From Sipunculus nudus (lineage: Eukaryota; Annelida; Sipuncula; Golfingiida; Sipunculidae): a stretch of 64,000 bases of DNA. The position numbers and the translations under genes are program-made. The notes below the pieces were generated by a model, which made no database searches, was not told the DNA's origin, and saw nothing but the letters and a program-made list of their open reading frames with translations. Shown in pieces: positions 1-11,241 of this stretch (position 1 is the stretch's first letter; every line of letters begins with the position of its first letter). The DNA lies in NCBI GenBank assembly GCA_026874595.1, contig CM049309.1:1898076-1962075 (forward strand), given 5' to 3'.

Positions 1-3000
1 ACAAATAGTGTTTGACTGTGCATTATGAGAGGTTACCATTACCTTGTACAAATAGTGTTTGACTGTGCATTATGAGAGGTTACCATTACCTTGTACAAAA
101 AGTGTTTGACTGTGCATTATGAGAGGTTACCATTACCTTGTACAAATAGTGTTTGACTGTGCATTATGAGAGGTAACCATTACCTTGTACAAATAGTGTT
201 TGACTGTGCATTATGAGAGGTTACATTTACCTTGTACAAACAGTGTTTGACTGTGCATTATGAGAGGTTACATTTACCTTGTACAAACAGTGTTTGACTG
301 TGCATTATGAGAGGTAACCATTACCTTGTACAAATAGTGTTTGACTGTGCATTATGAGAGGTTACATTTACCTTGTACAAACAGTGTTTGACTGTGCATT
401 ATGAGAGGTTACCATTACCTTGTACAAATAGTGTTTGACTGTGCATTATGAGAGGTAACCATTACCTTGTACAAATAGTGTTTGACTGTGCATTATGAGA
501 GGTAACCATTACCTTGTACAAATAGTGTTTGACTGTGCATTATGAGAGGTAACCATTACCTTGTACAAATAGTGTTTGACTGTGCATTATGAGAGGTTAC
601 ATTTACCTTGTACAAACAGTGTTTGACTGTGCATTATGAGAGGTTACCATTACCTTGTACAAATAGTGTTTGACTGTGCATTATGAGAGGTTACCATTAC
701 CTTTTACAAATAGTGTTTGACTGTGCATTATGAGAGGTTACCATTACCTTGTACAAATAGTGTTTGACTGTGCATTATGAGAGGTTACCATTACCTTGTA
801 CAAATAGTGTTTGACTGTGCATTATGAGAGGTTACCATTACCTTGTACAAATAGTGTTTGACTGTGCATTATGAGAGGTTACCATTACCTTGTACAAATA
901 GTGTTTGACTGTGCATTATGAGAGGTTACCATTACCTTGTACAAATAGTGTTTGACTGTGCATTATGAGAGGTTGCCATTACCTTTTACAAATAGTGTTT
1001 GACTGTGCATTATGAGAGGTTACCATTACCTTGTACAAATAGTGTTTGACTGTGCATTATGAGAGGTTACCATTACCTTGTACAAATAGTGTTTGACTGT
1101 GCATTATGAGAGGTTACCATTACCTTGTACAAATAGTGTTTGACTGTGCATTATGAGAGGTTACCATTACCTTTTACAAATAGTGTTTGACTGTGTATTA
1201 TGAGAGGTTACCATCACCTTGTACAAATAGTGATTGACTGTGCATTATGAGAGGTTACCATTACCTTGTACAAATAGTGTTTGACTGTGCATTATGAGAG
1301 GTTACCATTACCTTGTACAAATAGTGTTTGACTGTGCATTATGAGAGGTTACCATTACCTTGTACAAATAGTGTTTGACTGTGCATTATGAGAGGTTACC
1401 ATTACCTTGTACAAATAGTGTTTGACTGTGCATTATGAGAGGTTACCATTACCTTGCACAAATAGTGTTTGACTGTGCATTATGAGAGGTTACCATTACC
1501 TTGTACAAATAGTGTTTGACTGTGCATTATGAGAGGTTACCATTACCTTGTACAAATAGTGTTTGACTGTGCATTATGAGAGGTTACCATTACCTTGTAC
1601 AATAAGTGTTTGACTGTGCATTATGAGAGGTTACCATTACCTTGTACAAATAGTGTTTGACTGTGCATTATGAGAGGTTACCATTACCTTGTACAAATAG
1701 TGTTTGACTGTGCATTATGAGAGGTTACCATTACCTTGTACAAATAGTGTTTGACTGTGCATTATGAGAGGTTACCATTACCTTGTACAAATAGTGTTTG
1801 ACTGTGCATTATGAGAGGTTACCATTACCTTGTACAAATAGTGTTTGACTGTGCATTATGAGAGGTTACATTTACCTTGTACAAACAGTGTTTGACTGTG
1901 CATTATGAGAGGTTACATTTACCTTGTACAAACAGTGTTTGACTGTGCATTATGAGAGGTTACATTTACCTTGTACAAACAGTGTTTGACTGTGCATTAT
2001 GAGAGGTTACCATTACCTTGTACAAATAGTGTTTGACTGTGCATTATGAGAGGTAACCATTACCTTGTACAAATAGTGTTTGACTGTGCATTATGAGAGG
2101 TAACCATTACCTTGTACAAATAGTGTTTGACTGTGCATTATGAGAGGTAACCATTACCTTGTACAAATAGTGTTTGACTGTGCATTATGAGAGGTTACAT
2201 TTACCTTGTACAAACAGTGTTTGACTGTGCATTATGAGAGGTTACCATTACCTTGTACAAACAGTGTTTGACTGTGCATTATGAGAGGTTACCATTACCT
2301 TTTACAAATAGTGTTTGACTGTGCATTATGAGAGGTTACCATTACCTTGTACAAATAGTGTTTGACTGTGCATTATGAGAGGTTACCATTACCTTGTACA
2401 AATAGTGTTTGACTGTGCATTATGAGACTTTACCATTACCTTTTACAAATAGTGTTTGACTGTGCATTATGAGAGGTTACCATTACCTTGTACAAATAGT
2501 GATTGACTGTGCATTATGAGAGGTTACCATTACCTTGTACAAATAGTGTTTGACTGTGCATTATGAGAGGTTACCATTACCTTGTACAAATAGTGTTTGA
2601 CTGTGCATTATGAGAGGTTACCATTACCTTGTACAAATAGTGTTTGACTGTGCATTATGAGAGGTTACCATTACCTTGTACAAATAGTGTTTGACTGTGC
2701 ATTATGAGAGGTTACCATTACCTTGTACAAATAGTGATTGACTGTGCATTATGAGAGGTTACCATTACCTTGTACAAATAGTGTTTGACTGTGCATTATG
2801 AGAGGTTACCATTACCTTGTACAAATAGTGTTTGACTGTGCATTATGAGAGGTTACCATTACCTTGTACAAATAGTGTTTGACTGTGCATTATGAGAGGT
2901 TACCATTACCTTGTACAAATAGTGTTTGACTGTGCATTATGAGAGGTTACCATTACCTTGTACAAATAGTGTTTGACTGTGCATTATGAGAGGTTACCAT

Positions 3001-5737
3001 TACCTTGTACAAATAGTGTTTGACTTTGCATTATGAGAGGTTACCATTACCTTGTACAAATAGTGTTTGACTGTGCATTATGAGAGGTTACCATTACCTT
3101 GTACAAATAGTGTTTGACTGTGCATTATGAGAGGTTACATTTACCTTGTACAAACAGTGTTTGACTGTGCATTATGAGAGGTAACCATTACCTTGTACAA
3201 ATAGTGTTTGACTGTGCATTATGAGAGGTAACCATTACCTTGTACAAATATTGTTTGACTGTGCATTATGAGAGGTTACATTTACCTTGTACAAACAGTG
3301 TTTGACTGTGCATTATGAGAGGTTACATTTACCTTGTACAAACAGTGTTTGACTGTGCATTATGAGAGGTTACCATTACCTTGTACAAACAGTGTTTGAC
3401 TGTGCATTATGAGAGGTTACCATTACCTTGTACAAATAGTCTTTGACTGTGCATTATGAGAGGTTACCATTACCTTGTACAAATAGTGTTTGACTGTGCA
3501 TTATGAGAGGTTACCATTACCTTGTACAAATAGTGTTTGACTGTGCATTATGAGAGGTTACCATTACCTTGTACAAATAGTGTTTGACTGTGCATTATAA
3601 GAGGTTACCATTACCTTGTACAAATAGTGTTTGACTGTGCATTATGAGAGGTTACCATTACCTTGTACAAATAGTGTTTGACTGTGCATTATGAGAGGTT
3701 ACCATTACCTTGTACAAATAGTGTTTGACTGTGCATTATGAGAGGTTACCATTACCTTGTACAAATAGTGTTTGACTGTGCATTATGAGAGGTTACCATT
3801 ACCTTGTACAAACAGTGTTTGACTGTGCATTATGAAAGGTTACCATTACCTTGTACAAATAGTGTTTGACTGTGCATTATGAGAGGTTACCATTACCTTG
3901 TACAAATAGTCTTTGACTGTGCATTATGAGAGGTTACCATTACCTTGTACAAATAGTGTTTGACTGTGCATTATGAGAGGTTACCATTACCTTGTACAAA
4001 CAGTGTTTGACTGTGCATTATGAGAGGTTACCATTACCTTGTACAAATAGTGTTTGACTGTGCATTATGAGAGGTTACCATTACCTTGTACAAATAGTCT
4101 TTGACTGTGCATTATGAGAGGTTACCATTACCTTGTACAAATAGTCTTTGACTGTGCATTATGAGAGGTTACCATTACCTTGTACAAATAGTGTTTGACT
4201 GTGCATTATGAGAGGTTACCATTACCTTGTACAAATAGTGTTTGACTGTGCATTATGAGAGGTTACCATTACCTTGTACAAATAGTGTTTGACTGTGCAT
4301 TATGAGAGGTTACCATTACCTTGTACAAATAGTGTTTGACTGTGCATTCTGAGAGGTTACCATTACCTTGTACAAATAGTGTTTGACTGTGCATTATGAG
4401 AGGTTACCATTACCTTGTACAAATAGTCTTTGACTGTGCATTATGAGAGGTTACCATTACCTTGTACAAATAGTCTTTGACTGTGCATTATGAGAGGTTA
4501 CCATTACCTTGTACAAATAGTGTTTGACTGTGCATTATGAGAGGTTACCATTACCTTGTACAAATAGTGTCCGACTGTGCATTATGAGAGGTTACCATTA
4601 CCTTGTACAAATAGTGTTTGACTGTGCATTCTGAGAGGTTACCATTACCTTGTACAAATAGTGTTTGACTGTGCATTATGAGAGGTTACCATTACCTTGT
4701 ACAAATAGTGTGTGACTGTGCATTCTGAGAGGTTACCATTACCTTGTACAAATAGTGTTTGACTGTGCATTCTGAGAGGTTACCATTACCTTGTACAAAT
4801 AGTGTTTGACTGTGCATTATGAGAGGTTACCATTACCTTGTACAAATAGTGTTTGACTGTGCATTATGAGAGGTTACCATTACCTTGTACAAATAGTGTT
4901 TGACTGTGCATTATGAGAGGTTACCATTACCTTGTACAAATAGTGTTTGACTGTGCATTATGAGAGGTTACCATTACCTTGTACAAATAGTGTTTGACTG
5001 TGCATTATGAGAGGTTACCATTACCTTGTACAAATAGTGTTTGACTGTGCATTCTGAGAGGTTACCATTACCTTGTACAAATAGTGTTTGACTGTGCATT
5101 ATGAGAGGTGACCATTACCTTGTACAAATAGTGTTTGACTGTGCATTCTGAGAGGTTACCATTACCTTGTACAAATAGTGTTTGACTGTGCATTATGAGA
5201 GGTTACCATTACCTTGTACAAATAGTGTTTGACTGTGCATTATGAGAGGTTACCATTACCTTGTACAAATAGTGTTTGACTGTGCATTATGAGAGGTTAC
5301 CATTACCTTGTACAAATAGTGTTTGACTGTGCATTATGAGAGGTTACCATTACCTTGTACAAATAGTGTTTGACTGTGCATTATGAGAGGTTACCATTAC
5401 CTTGTACAAATATTGTTTGACTGTGCATTATGAGAGGTTACATTTACCTTGTACAAACAGTGTTTGACTGTGCATTATGAGAGGTTACATTTACCTTGTA
5501 CAAATAGTGTTTGACTGTGCATTATGAGAGGTTACCATTACCTTGTACAAATAGTGTTTGACTGTGCATTATGAGAGGTTACCATAACCTTGTACAAATA
5601 GTGTTTGACTGTGCATTATGAGAGGTTACCATTACCTTGTACAAATAGTGTTTGACTGTGCATTATGAGAGGTTACCATTACCTTGTACAAATAGTGTTT
5701 GACTGTACATTATGAGAGGTTACCATTACCTTGTACA
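1..5737. repeat. 47-bp satellite array, about 122 monomers, in the intron of the reeler-domain gene
   Basis: Head-to-tail 47-bp monomers fill the left edge of the window. Monomers start at positions 1, 48, 95, 2821, 4701, 5641 and 5688, all of the form 1+47k, so 122 units span 5734 bp with no net insertion or deletion. Changes are substitutions: GGTTACC, GGTAACC or GGTTACATTT in the middle, ACAAATAG or ACAAACAG at the unit start, and rarer ACCTTTT and CATTCTGAG forms. Most units carry GGTNACC, the BstEII site. Read on the minus strand, each unit contains TGTACAAGGTAATGG, which is also the exon end and splice donor of the gene at 5730-5938. The array is cut by the window edge, so its true length is unknown. 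Confidence 0.98.
5724..5737 (-). other. 5' splice donor of the reeler exon, first of the satellite copies
   Basis: On the minus strand TGTACAAG|GTAATG marks the exon end (5730) and intron start (5729). The -3 to +4 bases A-A-G-G-T-A-A fit the metazoan donor, while +5 T and +6 G are weaker. The same 14 bases recur in nearly every 47-bp monomer to the left. Confidence 0.65.
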
Positions 5738-5937
5738 CTGCCCCCGGGGGAGTAGGTAGAATCTAGGACACTGACGGTGGAGGGACCAGCAGAGCTCTGT
5801 GGCGACAAACCTCTGTGGCCCGGTGTCATGGAGCCACAGGCGCTGCTAGGAGCCCCTGTGTCGTAACCAAGGGCAACCGAAACCGCCATGACGAATACAC
5901 AGAAAAGTGGAGTATCCATTTTTGTTATGTATTCCAT
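5730..5937 (-). CDS. Reeler-domain secreted protein, N-terminal coding exon (partial gene)
   Basis: A single exon, read leftward, encodes the start of a secreted protein. The first ATG of the exon is at 5937-5935; a second ATG at 5919-5917 with AAAA before it and G after it is an equally good start. From the second ATG, residues 1-18 (MDTPLFCVFVMAVSVALG) form a classic signal peptide. The mature part opens with YDTGAPSSACGSMTPGH, followed by SPQSS and TYSPGGSV. The spacing of G-A-P, C, M-x-P-x-H and P-Q matches the N-terminus of the reeler domain found in reelin, spondin, ferric-chelate-reductase-like and insect or mollusc defence proteins. The exon is bounded by an acceptor at 5939/5940 (pyrimidine-rich TTATTTATTCTCTTGACAG) and a phase-1 donor ACAAG|GTAATG at 5730/5729. 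The rest of the domain, including the later cysteines, must lie left of position 1 beyond the satellite. Reading into the intron meets TAA within one monomer. Immune, adhesion or reductase roles cannot be separated from this fragment. Confidence 0.8.
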
Positions 5938-5938
5938 C

Positions 5939-5965
5939 CTGTCAAGAGAATAAATAAACACAATG
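5939..5965 (-). other. 3' splice acceptor of a 5'-UTR intron
   Basis: On the minus strand a T/C-rich tract, TTTATTTATTCTCTTGACAG, ends directly before GATGG, the first ATG of the reeler exon. This implies an upstream non-coding exon to the right. That exon and the promoter were not located. Confidence 0.55.
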
Positions 5966-6036
5966 AGTAATAAATGTAATCAATAACAGATGATAATCGT
6001 CGTGTTGGTGATTGTTAATGAATGAAACAACGGAGA

Positions 6037-6765
6037 TGATGATGATGGTGGTGGAGTTGGTGGCGGTGAAGATGGTGTTGGTGGGATAGTGGTGGTGGTG
6101 GAGGTGGTGGTGGGGATGTAAGTTGTGGAGGTGGGATGGTGGTGGTGGTGGTGATGTAGGTTGTGGTGGTGGGATGGTGGTGGTGGTGGTGGTGGTGATG
6201 TAGGTGATGTAGGTTGTGGTGGTGGGATGGTGGTGGTGGTGGTGGTGGTGGAGGTGGTGGTGGTGGGATGTTGGTGGTGGTGGTGGTGGAGGTGGTGATG
6301 GTGATGTAAGTTGTGGTGGTGGGATAATGGTGGTGGTGGTGGTGGTGATGTAAGTTGTGGTGGTGGGATGATGGTGGTGGTCGTGGTGGAGGTGGTGATG
6401 TAGGTTGCGGTGGTGGGATGGTGGTGGAGGTGGTGATGGTGATGTAAGTTGTGGTGGTGGGATAGTGGTGGAGGTGGTGGTGGTGATGTAAGTTGTGGTG
6501 GTGGGATGGTTGTGGTGGTGGTGGTGGAGGTGGTGATGTTGGTTGTGGTGGTGGGATAGTGGTGGTGGTGGAGGTGGTGGTGGTGATGTTGGTTGTGGTG
6601 GTGGGATAGTGGTGGTGGTGGAGGTGGTGGTGGTGATGTAAGCTGTGGTGGTGGGATGGTGGTGGTGGTGGAGGTGGTGGTGGTGATGTAGGTTGTGGTG
6701 GTGGGTTGGTGTTGGTGGTGGTGGAGGTGGTGGTTATGTAGGTTGTGGTGGTGGGATGGTGGTAG
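6037..6765 (+). repeat. GGT-rich degenerate array with strand asymmetry
   Basis: About 730 bp of GGTGGT runs are broken by recurrent GATGTAAGTTGTGGTGG and GGGATGGTGG phrases, giving an irregular longer period of roughly 45-65 bp. The plus strand has almost no C. Any open frame here translates to Trp/Gly/Val runs and is not a gene. The array lies just upstream of the reeler exon, probably in its 5'-UTR intron or promoter. Runs of GG could allow G-quadruplex formation on the plus strand. Confidence 0.93.
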
Positions 6766-6768
6766 CAG

Positions 6769-7617
6769 CCAAAATGTTCAATATTTCACAGAGGTAATCC
6801 CAGGAATAATTTCTCTCAAGTTTGTTCAAATGGTTTTAGTGCGGTTATTTTTTGCACAGTTACAGGAAGCTGAACCTAGTAATTTGGCCAAAAAAAGCAG
6901 ATTAAAATTCAATCTCAGAATCGGCAGCAGCAAGCATCACCAATATCTTTGCAAATGTTGGTCACATGATTCATATTTGAAACTGAAGTATTGGTCTAGC
7001 CAGCTGCATCAACCTCTTTTGTATGTGGGCCATCGGTCATCTGAACGTTTATCTGTAATATCTCAGGAGCAGAAGCACCTAGCATCAGCAATTTATGCAA
7101 AATTCACGTCAAATGCTGTGAGACTGGGTTTTGTGAAGCGCCACCTGCATCGACTTACGGTTATGGGGAAAAGCTAGAAATCCTTTCAAAATCTTCTTCT
7201 CCGAAACCATTTAGCAAAAATGTTTAATATTTCATAGAAATGATAACTGAGACGAGATGCATAAAGTTTGTTCAAATGTTTTGGGTGCAGTAGATTTTGG
7301 CAGAGATACAGGAATTTGAAATATGTCATTTGGCCAAGTAAGCATTCTAACATACCACTCTTGGAAACGGCAGGAGGTAGCATCACCATGTTTTGCAAAT
7401 GTTGGTCACACACCAATATTTGAAATAGAGGTTTTTGTGGTGCCACCTGCATCGACCTCTGTCAGCCACTACTTAAAAAATGTTTTCTGATTAACTGTTT
7501 AATATTTCACAAGAATTGATCCTAGGTTGGGTTTACTTAATGTATAAGAATAGGTCAGATTCATTTGTTTTTGGTAGAGTCACAGACATCTGAAGTTGGT
7601 CATATGGCCGAGTACCT
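6769..7617. repeat. Diverged tandem repeat, about three copies
   Basis: Three blocks at about 6769-7025, 7213-7465 and 7485-7617 share ordered anchors: TTCAATATTTCA or TTTAATATTTCA, then GTTTGTTCAAATG, then ATTTGGCCAA or ATGGCCGAG. The first two also share GCAAATGTTGGTCACA and CTGCATCGACCTC or CTGCATCAACCTC. A further short copy of the CCACCTGCATCGACTT end sits at about 7140. The minus strand carries GGTTTCGGAGAAGAAGATTTT, a phrase I associate with dispersed bivalve repeats. The open frames across this block look like repeat-borne shadows, not genes. Confidence 0.75.
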
Positions 7618-8160
7618 TTGTCAAAGGAATGAAACTATGAAACTATGAAAGGACTCTGAAATACTTTTGTAAACAAAGCTAGTAGAGGTTTGTACTAACA
7701 GATTTTGACCTGTGTGGGTATAAAAGCAGACCTGTACAAGCAATATAAATAACAGGTTTGCATATCCAACATTTGTAAGATAAATCCATAAATAAAATAT
7801 ATCTGTATTCTGATGTTGCTTTCAATGGGCATATGATATCATTCTAAAATTTTTGCTTAAAAGTGTCATGAATTTACAAGTCGGAAAAAGCATTGTAGCC
7901 AAAGTCTTTTAGTATGTATAAATAGGTTTGGCAACAGGCCAAGATATTGTCTGTATCTACAGATAGCTTGGCAGACTACCAACTAATCAGATTTAGCAAC
8001 GTCAGTGGAGTAGATTCAACTTGCATATTAGGTACGTTTGACAAGGGAGGAGGGGATGCGGAGTCTTCGTCAGCTGAGCTAGGTCCCCCTCTCCTGTTTG
8101 ACAGGGAGCATTAATGACTGTGCTTTAATGCTAGGATTGAGAGTAGGGCCTGTGCTGTAA
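7618..8160. other. Unique non-coding stretch
   Basis: A+T-rich sequence without a supportable exon, RNA or repeat. A short GGAGGAGGGG / CCCCCTCTCC inverted pair lies near 8049-8096. Confidence 0.5.
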
Positions 8161-8165
8161 TTCCA

Positions 8166-8222
8166 TATATATATATATGTATGTGTATGTATGTATGTAT
8201 ATGTATGTATATATATATATCA
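8166..8222. repeat. TA / TGTA microsatellite
   Basis: Imperfect (TA)n, (TATG)n, (TA)n blocks in about 57 bp. Confidence 0.9.
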
Positions 8223-9600
8223 TTGGGGCTAAATGTTATTTTGATATATATTCTGAGGCCAATTATATACTGAACATAATGTAAATATCACGATCATCAA
8301 ATGAGCCATAGAAATGCCCAGGGTCCTATTTGCTGATCGTTACACCTGGTTTTAACTTCATCAAAATTATATATTTAATTTAAATTCCTAAAATAAAGCA
8401 CCATTAAATCCTTTGTGTAATTAGAGTATGCTGTTTTCTTAATTAAAGTGAAATATGACTTCGCCAAAGTGCTTTAATAGAATCTTAAGCAGCAAGAGAT
8501 AAGGTCAGTTCCCTTATTGTTTGATATATAGGTCTAAGAAAAAAAATCATGCCTTTAACGAACCTGAACACTCGATGTCTATCATTACCAGCAGACGGCG
8601 CAAGTGTAGTGACAAAGATCTATTGCTTCTGTCTCTTTCATAGAATCTATACCTGATTCCCGGAGGAGAACTACATATTATAAAAACTCTGAACATCTGA
8701 CAACGACAGAATGTAAAAGTTTACATTCTGTAGCGACATTTTTATTCTGAGTACCATATAAAGGAGCGCTATGTTGTTCGTGGAAAAAAGATGTCTTCCA
8801 AATGAGCTATAATAGGGACCAAATACATACAAACGTCTCATGTATATTTGATTAGCATTAGTTGCTGTTTGCATTTCTTCCGGTGCTCGGAATGTATGAT
8901 TTTAGTATATATCTTAGGGCCATAGACATATTCAAGAAAAAAACCTCAAGTGACAGCCGAGAACACACGGACACGCGGCGAATAGTTCCGAGTGGAAAAA
9001 ACTCCGATTTAACATATTTATTCACAGCTGAGTTAAGAGGTTGTCACGGGTTATTTGTTGGTTGCGAAAAAAAAATTTAAAAAATCAAGGATTTTAAATT
9101 ATATTTAAAAACAATATAATCTAGGACAAGATGTCCTGATACGGTTGTTGTTTCGACTTAAACACCAGAGCTCTACACCTGTGCTTGTTCCGGGGCCCTC
9201 CTCTTTCATGCCCGGAATGTTGTACTCGGTGGGGGGGATAGGTGTCAACTCTGTACAAATTAAAAGAACCATTTCCGGTACAGAATGTTCAGACCACTGA
9301 TTAAACTGAAGCATAGCAATATGAACGAAAATTAATTCCGTACTAAACCGCCAGGGGTCGCATGAAACCGTTGTTTGCCACTGTGCACTTCATATGAACA
9401 ACAAATATACATAGTACCATACACTTTTCTGGCAAATGCAAACAAGACCTGAGCGACCTATATTTGTAGATCCCATACACGAAAATCCTTAACAAGTTGT
9501 CGTGTGACGACACCGGAATACCTGACAGCTACGGAAGCTTCTCGTATCAGGAGTCGAGGCTTGAGTCGTTTTGTCAAGTCTACGTATTATAACCATCTGA
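8223..9600. other. Non-coding stretch with one short palindrome
   Basis: No exon recognised. Positions 8706-8717 and 8720-8731 form a perfect 12-bp inverted repeat, ACAGAATGTAAA and its complement, separated by 2 bp. Small open frames at 8671-9314 lack codon structure or homology that I recognise. Confidence 0.5.
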
Positions 9601-9604
9601 CAAT

Positions 9605-9922
9605 AAATATCGACCACTCTCTTCACGTCATTTTCCAAACTATATCAACTGGTCACTTATCTCTATGAAAATATCGACCACTCTCTTCACGTCATTTTCT
9701 AATAGATATCAATTGGTCACTTATCTCTATGAAAATATCGACCACTCTCTTCACGTCATTTTCCAAACGATATCAACTGGTCACTTATCTCTATGAAAAT
9801 ATCGACCACTCTCTTCACGTCATTTTCTAATAGATATCAATTGGTCACTTATCTCTATGAAAATATCGACCACTCATTTCACGTCATTTTCTAATAGATA
9901 TCAACTGGTAACATATCTCTCA
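9605..9922. repeat. 64-bp tandem repeat, five copies, two alternating variants
   Basis: Units begin at 9605, 9669, 9733, 9797 and 9861 with AAATATCGACCACTC. Variant A has CCAAAC-x-ATATCAACTGG and variant B has CTAATAGATATCAATTGG; the order is A, B, A, B, B-like. This suggests a 128-bp dimer was duplicated before the last unit decayed. Confidence 0.95.
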
Positions 9923-11239
9923 GTCATTTCACCTCGTCGTTATTTTCCTAGTTCTAATTGTGTTTTCAAATTCCCTTTTAAATTCTTACCAGACATTCGG
10001 TGCTATCCATGTTAAATAACAGTATCCAAAAGTATGAAAGGACACACACATACACGAATGGAAAATCAGGCAATTTACAAATTGACTGATTTTTTTACAT
10101 ATGTGTGTGTGTGTTACACTCAATGTAAAAAAATCAGTACCTGATGTCTCAATCTCAGAGCTGCACTCACCTGGTGACCTGGCCGTGCATTAACTTAATC
10201 ACTGAAACGTGTTTACTTCACCGAGGGTTTGGTCATGAATAGGTGGGGCTTTATAATGTGTACAAGAGCATGTGTACACAAATACATGAGGAAGGTTGTT
10301 GAACTTTTCAAAGTCTATGACAGTTACTGCCATCTGACGGCAAATTTTATTACTAATGCATTGCTTTTACAGCGAATTGAATCAATTCACCTACCTTTTC
10401 TGCAAAAGTAATGGCATGATTTCTGGCCAACTCCGCGTACATGTTAATGTACTGTAGGTTATTCTTGTCCAAAAAAAGTCTTTAAAACGCCTTTGTGACG
10501 GATGTATGAAATACTTATTTACAAACTGTTATTAAACACGTACGGTCAATGCGCTAAAGTTTATCAGAATAACCTCTTAGCTGGAGGGAGATGTGCGGAA
10601 ATTGAAAATTCAAAAGCTCCATGCGAAACACATGTTCGTCTGATTTGTGACTAGATGTCTTTGTTTAATGTGTTTGGATTATTATGTGTATGAATCCCAG
10701 ATGTTATAACTGTAGATTTAAACAAAACGAAATCTCTGTAGACTGCAAGATCTCATTTTAATATTGCCTATAAAAAATATTAATACAGATTTTTGCGTCA
10801 AAACGGTATCATTTTGAACAAATCTAGGACAGAGTTTGCCAAAATATGACAATATTATAGCATTTAAACATCATGACACACGATAATGGGAAAGGTATGA
10901 ATATTAAATCAATTGATATTTGTTATTTGGTTTACTAATTCCCATGGTGATAAAACCCATGTTGTTTTTTATTTTAAAAAAAGTTTTTGATGGTGTGTAT
11001 GTTTATTTTTATTTTATTAACCTAAATTTACAAAGCGTGAATATCCAAAATAAATACATGTGCTTAGAGGCGCTTGTACAAAATATAGAAACAAGTTCGA
11101 TCATAAGACATGCATGAGTTACAAATTGATAAAAATACAATGGTTACATATAAGACCAATAAGATGATATGGAACGGCCTAATATCAATGTAACATCACA
11201 CACAAGGATGATAAAGATAATTAAGTTAAAATACTAAAA
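9923..11239. other. Non-coding stretch with a 16-bp inverted repeat
   Basis: ACTGATTTTTTTACAT at 10085-10100 is perfectly complementary to ATGTAAAAAAATCAGT at 10123-10138, around a TG-rich loop of 22 bp. Otherwise A+T-rich sequence with no supported gene. Confidence 0.55.
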
Positions 11240-11241
11240 TA

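Noticed and set aside
1-5737. CRISPR-like array
   Set aside because: There are no unique spacers; whole 47-bp units repeat in a eukaryotic intron.
6695-7177. 160-codon open frame starting in Trp/Gly/Val runs
   Set aside because: It begins in the GGT array and continues through a diverged repeat; no domain and no splice or promoter support.
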